Assembly (NCBI GenBank): GCA_023391175.1
Contig: JAEWBL010000415.1
Location: 1-7,856 of the forward strand
DNA length: 7,856 nucleotides
Source of the DNA: Pseudomonadota bacterium
GTDB lineage: Bacteria > Pseudomonadota > Alphaproteobacteria > Rhizobiales > Xanthobacteraceae
Reading direction: 5' to 3'
The position numbers were made by a program, and so were the translations under genes. Position 1 is the stretch's first letter, and each line of letters starts with the position of its first letter. Below, piece after piece: positions 1 to 6,173 of the stretch. The notes beneath the pieces are model-generated. The model was not told the origin of the DNA, ran no database searches, and saw only the letters and a program-made list of their open reading frames with translations.

Positions 1-1311
1 GTCCAGGCGCTTGCGCGGCTGGTACATGTCGATGACGCCGCGGGCGAGGTCGAGCGTATTGGCGCCCTCGTTGACGAGGATCGCGTCCGGACGCTCCTTG
101 ATGACCTGCATGAGAGCGCCGAGCGCCGAATGGAAGTCCATCGGCGAGGAGTTCTTGAGCAGGCGCTGGGCCATCTTCGAGATGTTGACTTCCTTGCGGG
201 CGTTGATCGCCTCGGTCCACTCGGACGGGGGCGCCTGCCAGCCGGACTTGATGCCCTGGTTCAGGGCCGCGACGACCGATCCGATGTCGCCGACGAGCGG
301 GGCCGCGATCTCGACGTTGGAGTCCATCTCCTTGGGCTCGATGTCCACCTGGATGAACTTCTTCGGGGCATCGCCCCAGGTCTTGCCCTTGCCGTGGGAG
401 AGCAGCCAGTTGAGGCGCGCGCCCACCAGCAGCACCACGTCGGCATCCTTGAGCGCGGTGGAGCGCGCGGCGCCCGCCGACTGGGGATGGGTGTCCGGCA
501 GCAGGCCCTTGGCCATGGACATGGGCAGGAAGGGGATGCCGCTCTTCTCGATGAAGGCGCGGATCTCGTCGTCGGCCTGCGCGTAGGCCGCGCCCTTGCC
601 GAGGATGACGAGGGGACGCTCGGCGCCCTTGAGCAGCTCGATGGCGCGGTCCACCGCGGCCGGGGCCGGGATCTGCGCCGGGGCGGGGTCGATCACCTTG
701 ACGAGGGACTTGGCGCCGGCCTCGGCATCCATCACCTGGCCGAAGAGCTTCGCCGGCAGGTCGAGATAGACGCCGCCGGGACGGCCCGACACCGCCGCGC
801 GGATGGCGCGGGCGACGCCGATGCCGATGTCGGCGGCGTGCAGCACGCGGAAGGCTGCCTTGCACAGGGGCTTGGCGATGGCGAGCTGGTCCATCTCCTC
901 ATAGTCGCCCTGCTGCAGGTCGACGATCTCGCGCTCGGAGGAGCCCGAGATGAGGATCATCGGGAAGCAGTTGGTGGTGGCGTTCGCCAGCGCGGTCAGG
1001 CCGTTGAGGAAGCCGGGGGCCGACACGGTGAGGCAGATGCCGGGCTTCTTGGTGAGGAAGCCCGCAATCGCCGCCGCGTTGCCGGCATTCTGCTCGTGAC
1101 GGAAGGAAATGACACGGATGCCCTCGGCCTGGCACATGCGGCCGAGATCGGTGATCGGGATGCCGGGCACGCCGTAGATGGTCTCGATGCCGTTGAGCTT
1201 CAGGGCATCGATGACGAGGTGGAAGCCGTCGGTGAGATCACGCTCGGCCTCGGCGGCCGGGTCGATATGCACCACGTTGTCTTCGATCTTGGACTTTTCC
1301 GCCGTAGCCAT
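1..1311 (-). CDS. oxc: Oxalyl-CoA decarboxylase (thiamine-diphosphate enzyme), C-terminus cut by window edge
   Basis: Converts oxalyl-CoA to formyl-CoA and CO2 in the cytoplasm, the second step of CoA-dependent oxalate breakdown. The 437 residues seen align by eye along their whole length with Oxalobacter formigenes Oxc as I remember it. The N-terminal pyrimidine-binding domain has FRHEQNAG, whose Glu73 corresponds to the catalytic Glu56 that activates thiamine diphosphate. [11 protein letters not shown] and [21 protein letters not shown] follow, with Tyr137-Glu138 matching the active-site Tyr120-Glu121. The central domain carries [15 protein letters not shown] and [17 protein letters not shown]. 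The window ends just inside the C-terminal PP domain at [24 protein letters not shown]. Family length is about 570-580, so roughly 130-140 residues, including the diphosphate/Mg site, are missing. The N-terminus is about 17 residues longer than the Oxalobacter enzyme. The ATG start has an AGGAG Shine-Dalgarno 6 nt upstream (1318-1322). It lies 40 bp behind gntR with no terminator seen, so cotranscription is likely. frc is not visible. Confidence 0.95.
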   Translation of the reverse strand, partial: MATAEKSKIEDNVVHIDPAAEAERDLTDGFHLVIDALKLNGIETIYGVPGIPITDLGRMCQAEGIRVISFRHEQNAGNAAAIAGFLTKKPGICLTVSAPGFLNGLTALANATTNCFPMILISGSSEREIVDLQQGDYEEMDQLAIAKPLCKAAFRVLHAADIGIGVARAIRAAVSGRPGGVYLDLPAKLFGQVMDAEAGAKSLVKVIDPAPAQIPAPAAVDRAIELLKGAERPLVILGKGAAYAQADDEIRAFIEKSGIPFLPMSMAKGLLPDTHPQSAGAARSTALKDADVVLLVGARLNWLLSHGKGKTWGDAPKKFIQVDIEPKEMDSNVEIAAPLVGDIGSVVAALNQGIKSGWQAPPSEWTEAINARKEVNISKMAQRLLKNSSPMDFHSALGALMQVIKERPDAILVNEGANTLDLARGVIDMYQPRKRLD

Positions 1312-1351
1312 GAGGATCTCCTAGGGCGTCGTTCCGGGGCCTGTGACCGGC

Positions 1352-2131
1352 CTATTCGGGGAAGACGCCGTGCCGTTCCACATGAGCCGCAAGGCCCATG
1401 GTGTGTTCCCGCACCAGGCGCTCGGCGAGATCTGGGTCTCGGGTCTCGAGCGCATCGATGATCGCCATGTGTTCCCGCATGGAGATTTCGTACCGGTTCT
1501 CCTGCCGCACCGAGACTGCGCGGATGGCGCGCATGTGCAGGAACAGGTTCTCCGTCATGTCCACGATCAGCCGGCACCCGCCCATGCGGATCACGGCCTG
1601 ATGGAAGGCGATGTTCGCCTCCGAATACTCGTTCATCTGGTTGGCGAGCGGCTGCGCCTGGAACTCGTGGAAGAGCCGGCGCAGGCCCGCGATCTCGATG
1701 TCCGAGGCGTGGGTCGCGGCCAGCCGCGCCGCCATCGCCTCCAGCGCCGCCCAGACCACGATGAGGTCGAGGATCTCGCGCTTGGTCTTGCGCACCACGA
1801 AGATGCCGCGGCGCGGAACGGAGCGCACGAAGCCCTCCTGCTCCAGAACGGTCATGGCCTCGCGGATCGGCGTCCGCGATACGCCCAGCGTCTCGGAAAG
1901 CTGGCGCTCGTCGAGACGGAATTCGGTGGTCGAGCCGTAGATGTCCATCTGCGTGATGGCGCGCTTCAGGGCCTCATAGGCCAGCATGCGCAGGCTGGAC
2001 GCGGCCTCCAGAGGCTCGACCTTGAGCTTCGGAGGATCAACATCGAGCGCGGGCGTCTGATGCACGGGCGTCTGCACGACCTGGACTTCCTCTCCCTGGA
2101 AGCGGCCGCCTTCTGTCGAGGCGTTCCTCAT
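1352..2131 (-). CDS. GntR-family transcriptional regulator, FCD (FadR) subfamily
   Basis: Likely ligand-responsive DNA-binding regulator of the downstream oxc and perhaps of the transporter. A winged helix-turn-helix spans about residues 52-113 (RQLSETLGVSRTPIREAMTVLEQEGFV, then the wing SVPRRGIFVV). An all-helical FCD effector domain fills about 118-250. Asn173, His177 (ANIAFHQAVI), His221 (REHMAIIDALETRD) and His243 (VREHTMGLAAHV) sit where FCD proteins usually place metal/ligand-binding residues. The product is 259 aa from the ATG at 2131, but the first 45 or so residues are polar, Pro/Val-rich and outside the conserved fold. That ATG has no clear Shine-Dalgarno and lies only about 5 nt after the predicted transcription start. 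GTG codons at 2077 and 2065, behind GGAGAGGA (2088-2095), are good alternatives (241 or 237 aa). The gene is followed 40 bp later by oxc. Its promoter holds a GTATAC dyad over the -10, suggesting autoregulation. The family call is firm; the effector (oxalate, oxalyl-CoA or other) is a guess. Confidence 0.93.
   Translation of the reverse strand: MRNASTEGGRFQGEEVQVVQTPVHQTPALDVDPPKLKVEPLEAASSLRMLAYEALKRAITQMDIYGSTTEFRLDERQLSETLGVSRTPIREAMTVLEQEGFVRSVPRRGIFVVRKTKREILDLIVVWAALEAMAARLAATHASDIEIAGLRRLFHEFQAQPLANQMNEYSEANIAFHQAVIRMGGCRLIVDMTENLFLHMRAIRAVSVRQENRYEISMREHMAIIDALETRDPDLAERLVREHTMGLAAHVERHGVFPE
2088..2095 (-). promoter_or_regulatory. Alternative ribosome binding site inside the 5' end of the GntR gene
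   Basis: The minus-strand sequence GGAGAGGA lies 10 nt before an in-frame GTG at 2077 and a little further from a second GTG at 2065. It is a better Shine-Dalgarno than anything before the ATG at 2131. With the predicted transcription start near 2136 it would give an ordinary leader of about 59 nt. It therefore bears on which start codon is real. Confidence 0.45.
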
Positions 2132-2140
2132 CCGTGAAAT

Positions 2141-2152
2141 ACTGTATACGGT
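2141..2152. promoter_or_regulatory. Candidate GntR/FCD operator over the gntR -10 box
   Basis: The 12-bp dyad ACTGTATACGGT is symmetric around GTATAC at every pair except one (T/G at the third position from each end). GTATAC-centred short dyads are typical of FCD-type GntR regulators. It overlaps the predicted -10 element TATACA on the minus strand, the position expected for autorepression. The neighbouring AATACTGTAT (2138-2147) also occurs in front of tctC (6130-6139). Confidence 0.55.
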
Positions 2153-2171
2153 GTTCAGAACTCCGTATCAA
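2143..2171 (-). promoter_or_regulatory. Predicted sigma-70-type promoter of gntR-oxc
   Basis: On the minus strand, -35 TTGATA (2171-2166) is separated by exactly 17 bp from -10 TATACA (2148-2143). This predicts initiation near 2136-2137, almost at the ATG at 2131. Either the message is nearly leaderless or translation starts at the internal GTG codons. No promoter was seen in the 40-bp gap before oxc, so this promoter probably serves both genes. Confidence 0.55.
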
Positions 2172-2237
2172 TCCCATCTTGCCGGAAATCGGTTGCGCGC
2201 TGCAGCACGACCCAAGGGCATGAGGGTCCGAACGGTA

Positions 2238-2265
2238 ACGGGCGGAAGCCTGTGCTCCCGCCCGT
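2238..2265 (-). terminator. Strong hairpin after tctA, probable terminator of the transporter operon
   Basis: Twelve nucleotides downstream of the tctA stop (2277) the minus-strand RNA can form a 12-bp stem. The arms are ACGGGCGGGAGC and GCTTCCGCCCGT (one G-U wobble), closing on the tetraloop ACAG. It is followed by UUACCGUU and not by a long U-tract, so termination may be partial or factor-assisted. It separates tctCBA from the gntR promoter. Confidence 0.6.
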
Positions 2266-2276
2266 CATCTTGAGCC

Positions 2277-3791
2277 TTACTCGGCGGCCGCCGCTTCCTT
2301 GTGCCCGTTGAGGCGGGCCATCACCTTCGACACCAGCGGCCACACCAGCATCACCAGCGCGAGGGTGACGATGGAGCCCACCAGCGGGTTGGACCAGAAG
2401 ATGGAGAGATGGCCCTGCGAGACCAGCATGGCCTGCCGGAAGGACGATTCGGCCATGTCGCCCAGCACCAGGGCCAGCACCAGCGGTGCCAGCGGATACT
2501 GCAGCTTCTTGAACAGGTAGCCGATGACGCCGAAGACCAGCATGACGGCGATGTCGAGCCCGGCGTTGTGCACCGTGTAGGCACCCACCGCGCAGATCAC
2601 GAGGATGATCGGCGCGATCACGCTGAACGGGATGCGCAGGATGGCCGCGAAGATCGGCACGGTGGTCAGCACCACGATCAGGCCGGCGATGTTGCCGAGA
2701 TAGATCGAGGCGATGAGGCCCCACACGAAGTCCTTCTGCTCCACGAACAGCAGCGGGCCGGGCTGGAGGCCCCAGATGAGCAGGCCGCCGAGCAGCACCG
2801 CCGCGGTGGGCGAGCCGGGGATGCCCAGCGTGAGCATGGGCAGCAGCGCCGAGGTGCCGGCAGCGTGGGCCGCCGTCTCCGGCATGATGACGCCTTCCAG
2901 CTCGCCCTTGCCGAAGTTGCGCCCGTTCTTGGAGAACTTCTTGGCGAGGCCGTAGCTCATGAAGGAGGCCGGCGTGGCGCCGCCTGGGGTGACGCCCATC
3001 CAGCAGCCGACGACGGCCGAACGCAGAAGGCCCGCCCAGTATTTGGGGATCTGCGCCCAGGTGTGCAGCACCACCTTGGGATTGATGGACGCGCTCTTGC
3101 CCTTGAAGGCGAGCCCCTCCTCCATGGTGAGCAGGATCTCGCCGACGCCGAACAGGCCGATGACCGCCACCAGGAAGTCGAAGCCGCGCAGAAGCTCCAC
3201 CGATCCGAACGTCATGCGCAACTGGCCGGTCACCGTGTCGATGCCCACCGCCGCGAGGGCGAAGCCGAGCATCATGGCCGCGAGCACCTTGGCCGGCGGC
3301 TCCTTACCCATGCCGACGAACGAGCAGAAGGTGAGGAGGTAGACGGCGAAGAATTCGGCCGGGCCGAACTGCAGCGCGAACTTCGCGATGACCGGCGCGA
3401 GGAAGGTGATGAGCAGCACGGCGAAGAAGGCGCCGATGAAGGAGCCGGTGAAGGCTCCCGTCAGCGCCTCGCCGGCCTTCCCCTTCTGGGCCATGGGATG
3501 CCCGTCGAAGGTGGTGGCCACGCTCCAGGGCTCGCCGGGAATGTTGAACAGCACCGAGGTGATGGCGCCGCCGAACAGCGCTCCCCAATAGATGGAGGAG
3601 AGCATGATGATCGCCGACACCGGCGACATGGAGAAGGTGAGCGGCAGCAGGATAGCGACGCCATTGGCGCCCCCCAGCCCTGGCAGAACGCCGATGAGGA
3701 CGCCGAGCGCGATGCCGACGAACATGTAGACGATGTTCATGGGGTCGGCGAGGACACCGAACCCTCCGATAAGTGACGTGAGCGCTTCCAC
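2277..3791 (-). CDS. tctA: Tripartite tricarboxylate transporter, large membrane subunit TctA
   Basis: Inner-membrane channel-forming subunit of a TTT secondary transporter, which imports a carboxylate delivered by the periplasmic protein TctC. The 504 aa match the family's usual length of about 500, with roughly a dozen hydrophobic segments. The N-terminal TctA signature GVLIGVLPGLGGANGVAILLPLTF is at about residues 30-53, followed by GGAITSVLFNIPGEPWSVATTFDGHPMAQKGKAGEAL (about 74-110). The second, repeat-like signature GVTPGGATPASFMSYGLAKKFSKN lies near the middle. These two glycine/proline-rich loops are the family hallmark. Translation starts at GTG, with the Shine-Dalgarno GGAGG 5 nt upstream. 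The C-terminus is short and cytoplasmic-looking (ending KEAAAAE). The gene is last in the tctCBA order, 207 bp behind tctB, and is followed by a strong hairpin. The family is certain; the substrate cannot be read from the sequence. Confidence 0.97.
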   Translation of the reverse strand: MEALTSLIGGFGVLADPMNIVYMFVGIALGVLIGVLPGLGGANGVAILLPLTFSMSPVSAIIMLSSIYWGALFGGAITSVLFNIPGEPWSVATTFDGHPMAQKGKAGEALTGAFTGSFIGAFFAVLLITFLAPVIAKFALQFGPAEFFAVYLLTFCSFVGMGKEPPAKVLAAMMLGFALAAVGIDTVTGQLRMTFGSVELLRGFDFLVAVIGLFGVGEILLTMEEGLAFKGKSASINPKVVLHTWAQIPKYWAGLLRSAVVGCWMGVTPGGATPASFMSYGLAKKFSKNGRNFGKGELEGVIMPETAAHAAGTSALLPMLTLGIPGSPTAAVLLGGLLIWGLQPGPLLFVEQKDFVWGLIASIYLGNIAGLIVVLTTVPIFAAILRIPFSVIAPIILVICAVGAYTVHNAGLDIAVMLVFGVIGYLFKKLQYPLAPLVLALVLGDMAESSFRQAMLVSQGHLSIFWSNPLVGSIVTLALVMLVWPLVSKVMARLNGHKEAAAAE

Positions 3792-3998
3792 GGGGTCCTC
3801 CGTTGCGCCCCCCGGCCGCTTCTATGGCGGCTCACGCGGGTCGGGCGCGTTGCCTGTTGTGCGTCGATGATCGCGAATCGATGAGTGGGCGTCGGATCGC
3901 CCGGACCCGCCGGGCGCAGCCGGGCGGAGATCGTCTTTTGCCTCCCGCCGCCCCCGCTGGGCGGGCGCGCGGGCGGGACCGCGGCAGGGTGCCGGCGG
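3792..3998. other. Structured tctB-tctA spacer with hairpin and short direct repeats
   Basis: This 207-bp gap inside the transporter operon holds no convincing gene. It has an exact 7-bp direct repeat TCGATGA at 3864-3870 and 3878-3884. It also has a hairpin with arms GCCCGG (3899-3904) and CCGGGC (3910-3915). The sequence GCCGGGC occurs twice (3909-3915 and 3919-3925), so the 5' arm could pair with either copy. C- and G-runs at about 3950-3980 can also fold. These features could modulate RNA stability or the ratio of TctB to TctA. The tctA Shine-Dalgarno is at the low-coordinate end. Confidence 0.4.
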
Positions 3999-4535
3999 TC
4001 AGTAGCCGAGCGCGGTCTCGAGCGGGCCCTTGGGCAGCGGCACGAGGAACCAGATCTCGAACATGACGAAGAGGGCGAGCGGCACGCCCACGGCGACGGG
4101 GATGATCTTCGCCACCGGGTACTTGCCGAGCCACCACATGAAGAAGGCGATGAACACCGCGGAGGCGAGATAGATTCCGAGGAGGAAGATCAGCCCCACA
4201 TAGATTGTCGTCGGGATGAACACCTGCATCACCGAGACGAGCTGCGAGCGATCCACGAAGTTGCCGAGGTCCGGATGGCGGCTCACCAGCGCCTGCACCA
4301 GCGTGGTGGTGGAGGCGATGAACATGATGAGGCCGACATAGAAGGGGAAGTAGCCGGCCTGCGGGCCGTCCGACGCCCAGCGCGCGCCCACGCGCCAGCT
4401 GTCGGCCATGACGACGGCCGCGAGGGCCATGAAGATCAGCGCCACCACCACGTCCATGGTGCGGTTGGTGACGGTCTTCTCATTATGCGCGGTGGGGGCG
4501 GTGTGTCCGCTGTCAGTGCGCGTTTCAGTGCTCAT
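3999..4535 (-). CDS. tctB: Tripartite tricarboxylate transporter, small membrane subunit TctB
   Basis: Small integral membrane partner of TctA. From the ATG at 4535 it is 178 aa, normal for TctB (about 150-190). A polar N-terminal tail (residues 1-26) precedes four hydrophobic stretches: about 27-45; 63-83 (containing GYFPFYVGLIMFIAS, the typical Gly-x-Phe-Pro motif entering TM2); a long third at about 104-135; and about 140-165. It ends in WFLVPLPKGPLE, the conserved VPLPxGP(L)E tail of the family. An in-frame ATG lies 36 nt upstream (4571), but there AGAAGG directly abuts the ATG, too close to work well. The chosen ATG has AAGGA with 9-nt spacing (4545-4549). It sits between tctC and tctA with unusually long gaps on both sides (251 and 207 bp). 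The family call is firm; the exact start is less certain. Confidence 0.93.
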   Translation of the reverse strand: MSTETRTDSGHTAPTAHNEKTVTNRTMDVVVALIFMALAAVVMADSWRVGARWASDGPQAGYFPFYVGLIMFIASTTTLVQALVSRHPDLGNFVDRSQLVSVMQVFIPTTIYVGLIFLLGIYLASAVFIAFFMWWLGKYPVAKIIPVAVGVPLALFVMFEIWFLVPLPKGPLETALGY

Positions 4536-4786
4536 GGGGTCAGATCCTTGAAGCGCCCCGCGCTCGGGCATCCTTCTCAGGCATCCTGCGGGGCTTCAAA
4601 CGGGGCCGGTCACGGCCGGGGCGCACGGCGGTCAGGTTCCGCGCGGCGTCCCGGATGGGCTTCCCAGATCGGCGCGAAGGGTCGGCGGCCGGCCCGGCTC
4701 CGCGTGTGCGAAGCCCCTGCCGTCCCTGCCCTTCCGGCGCCCGCGGCTCTGCGGCCGCACGGCACCGGCGCCGCGAACCTCGACGC
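4536..4786. other. Structured tctC-tctB spacer, possible mRNA-stabilising hairpins
   Basis: This 251-bp non-coding gap is very GC-rich. Two perfect small stems are visible: GCGGC/GCCGC (4743-4747 with 4754-4758, loop of 6), 28 bp after the tctC stop, and GGCCG/CGGCC (4604-4608 with 4613-4617, loop of 4). Nearer tctB is an exact 8-bp direct repeat GGCATCCT (4567-4574 and 4580-4587). Read on the minus strand, each copy contains AGGATG. Hairpins behind a binding-protein gene often protect its upstream mRNA and raise its dose over membrane subunits; that role is inferred here. Confidence 0.4.
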
Positions 4787-5803
4787 TTATTTCGCGACGA
4801 AGCCCGCCTTCTCCATGAGGTCCTTGTGCGTGGCCTCGGCCTTGGTGAGCCAGGCGGCGTATTCGGGACCGCTCAGGGCCGTCGTATTGAAGGCCCCCTT
4901 CTGCATGAAGTCCTGCCAATCCGGCGTGGCGCGGACCTTCTTGAACAGCTCGACGAAGTAATCGACCTGATCCTTCGTGGCATTCGGCGGCATGAGGATG
5001 CCGCGCAGCATCAGATATTCGATATCGAGGCCGGATTCCTTGCAGGTCGGGATGTCGTTCCACGACTTGCCGTTGGCGATGGGCTCCTTGTAGGGCAGCC
5101 GCTCATAGTCGAACACGCAGAGCGGCTTCAGCTCGCCCGCGCGCCACTGGGACACCGCCTCGATGGGGTTGTTGACCGAGGCGGTGACATGCCCGCCGAC
5201 CAGCTGGGCCGCGACGTCGCCGCCGCCCTTGTAGGGCACGTAGATGAACTTGGCGCCGGTCTTCTGCTCGATGGCGGCGGTGATGATCTGGTCTTCCTGC
5301 TTGGAGCCGGTGCCGCCCATCTTGAAGGTCTGGTCGCCGGAGGCCGCCTTGAGCGCGGCGAGGAAGCCCTTCACGTCGTCATAGGGGGCCTTGGCGTTCA
5401 CCCACAGGACGAATTCGTCGAGCGCGAGCATGGAAACCGGGGTCATGTCCTTCCAGGAGAAGGGGACGCCGGTGGCGAGCGGGGTGGTGAAGAGATTCGA
5501 GAGGGAAATGATGATCTTGTGGGGGTTCCGGTTGGACCCCTTCACGTCCAGGAAGCCTTCGGCGCCGGCGCCGCCGGACTTGTTGATGACGACGAGCGGC
5601 TGGCTCATCAGATTGTTCTTCTGGACGATGCCCTGGATCATCCGCGCCATCTGGTCGGCGCCGCCGCCGGTGCCGGCGGGCACGATGAATTCCACGGTCT
5701 TGGTGGGCTCCCACGCCGCATGGGCGATTGCCGGCGCGAGCGCCGTCGTGACCGCGAGCGCAGCCACACCTCTCCTGACGATCTTGGCGATTGCCGAATG
5801 CAT
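4787..5803 (-). CDS. tctC: Tripartite tricarboxylate transporter substrate-binding protein TctC (Bug family)
   Basis: Periplasmic extracytoplasmic receptor that captures a carboxylate and hands it to TctA/TctB. It is 338 aa with a Sec signal peptide: an Arg/Lys-containing n-region (KIVRR), a hydrophobic core (GVAALAVTTALAPAI) and a likely cleavage after AHA at residue 29. The first strand and loop, VEFIVPAGTGGGADQMAR (about 37-54), correspond to the Bug-family ligand loop. The hinge region has VPYKGGGDVAAQLVGGHVTASVNNP (about 189-213), and the C-terminal lobe ends with the usual amphipathic helix. Residues at the loop (TGGGADQ) differ slightly from the common PGGxxD pattern, so a ligand other than citrate is plausible. 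The ATG start has GGAGG 8 nt upstream (5812-5816). It is first in the tctCBA order and is preceded by a 355-bp control region with operator-like dyads. The linked oxc suggests oxalate or a related small acid, but this is an inference. Confidence 0.96.
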   Translation of the reverse strand: MHSAIAKIVRRGVAALAVTTALAPAIAHAAWEPTKTVEFIVPAGTGGGADQMARMIQGIVQKNNLMSQPLVVINKSGGAGAEGFLDVKGSNRNPHKIIISLSNLFTTPLATGVPFSWKDMTPVSMLALDEFVLWVNAKAPYDDVKGFLAALKAASGDQTFKMGGTGSKQEDQIITAAIEQKTGAKFIYVPYKGGGDVAAQLVGGHVTASVNNPIEAVSQWRAGELKPLCVFDYERLPYKEPIANGKSWNDIPTCKESGLDIEYLMLRGILMPPNATKDQVDYFVELFKKVRATPDWQDFMQKGAFNTTALSGPEYAAWLTKAEATHKDLMEKAGFVAK

Positions 5804-5867
5804 CTGATTTTCCTCCCCACGTCCGCGTTGTTTTTTGTGCGGATCGCAATTCCAGAGCTTGTTTCAG

Positions 5868-5886
5868 CCGGCGCCTGTTGCGCCGG
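5868..5886 (-). other. Hairpin in the tctC leader
   Basis: Perfect 7-bp GC arms CCGGCGC and GCGCCGG enclose a 5-nt loop, 65 bp before the tctC ATG. No U-tract follows, so it is not an obvious terminator. It could tune mRNA stability or translation of tctC. Confidence 0.4.
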
Positions 5887-5974
5887 GCAAGTTCCCGAGA
5901 ACATTTCAGTTCGTCCAACCCCTGGGCTTAGCCTCTATGGAGTAGACGAAAACGGGACTTCAGCCTGTTTTGAC

Positions 5975-6000
5975 ATCGCGCATTTTCACCAATACGCGAT
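5975..6000. repeat. Inverted repeat upstream of tctC
   Basis: ATCGCG at 5975-5980 and CGCGAT at 5995-6000 form exact 6-bp arms separated by 14 AT-richer bases. The centre-to-centre distance of the arms is 20 bp, about two helical turns, which would suit a dimeric regulator. It lies downstream of the predicted tctC promoter, so it could instead be a leader hairpin. Confidence 0.3.
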
Positions 6001-6055
6001 TTTGCCGGCATTTTAGTTGGCGTTCCCACCGTTGCCGTTACGGCGGCTTGGCAAG

Positions 6056-6081
6056 AGTATAGACCAAGGGAGGGGTGTCAA
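6056..6081 (-). promoter_or_regulatory. Candidate tctCBA promoter with a short spacer
   Basis: On the minus strand a perfect -35 hexamer TTGACA (6081-6076) precedes TATACT (6061-6056), a good -10 hexamer. The spacer is only 14 bp, well below the usual 16-18. Either the promoter depends on an activator or the true -10 is slightly shifted. Initiation near 6049 would leave a leader of about 245 nt before tctC. The small dyad GAATT-TTC-AATTC (6085-6097) sits just upstream of the -35. Confidence 0.35.
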
Positions 6082-6126
6082 TTGGAATTTTCAATTCGGA
6101 ATTAGGTACGTTGTATGCCACAACTT

Positions 6127-6143
6127 TGGAATACTGTATTCCA
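6127..6143. promoter_or_regulatory. Perfect 17-bp palindrome, candidate IclR- or GntR-type operator of tctCBA
   Basis: TGGAATACTGTATTCCA is a perfect palindrome with 8-bp arms around a central base. Its ends (TGGAA...TTCCA) resemble IclR-family boxes, and the IclR gene ends 16 bp away. Its core AATACTGTAT (6130-6139) is identical to the sequence at 2138-2147 in the gntR promoter. It therefore could be read by either local regulator. It lies upstream of the candidate tctC -35. Confidence 0.6.
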
Positions 6144-6153
6144 GTTAGGGAAG

Positions 6154-6173
6154 GCCGCCTACCGGAAGGCGGC
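6154..6173 (-). terminator. Hairpin straddling the IclR stop codon, possible terminator
   Basis: Perfect 7-bp arms GCCGCCT (6154-6160) and AGGCGGC (6167-6173) enclose a 6-nt loop. The TAG stop of the IclR gene lies at the start of the 3' arm on the minus strand. The downstream RNA is CUUCCCU and not a clean U-tract, so termination is possible but not certain. Confidence 0.4.

Noticed and set aside
130..1461. Long plus-strand open frame of 443 codons opposite oxc
   Set aside because: It is rich in Gly, Arg, Asp and His in the way antisense frames of high-GC genes are, lacks any recognisable domain or ribosome binding site, and lies opposite a well-matched oxc.
2301..3776. Plus-strand open frame of 491 codons opposite tctA
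   Set aside because: Its composition (His, Glu, Gln, Arg-rich, no hydrophobic core) is the mirror of a membrane-protein gene. The minus strand encodes a full-length TctA with both signatures.
5868..5886. Leader hairpin considered as an intrinsic terminator or attenuator
   Set aside because: No U-run follows the stem on the minus strand and no competing antiterminator stem was found by eye.
5638..5904. Minus-strand frame of 88 codons starting in the tctC leader, considered as an upstream leader peptide
   Set aside because: It has no Shine-Dalgarno, runs out of frame deep into tctC, and is Arg/Pro/Ser-rich like a shadow frame.
4655..6016. Plus-strand open frame of 453 codons across tctC and its leader
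   Set aside because: It has no family resemblance and no Shine-Dalgarno, and it runs antisense through the clear TctC gene.
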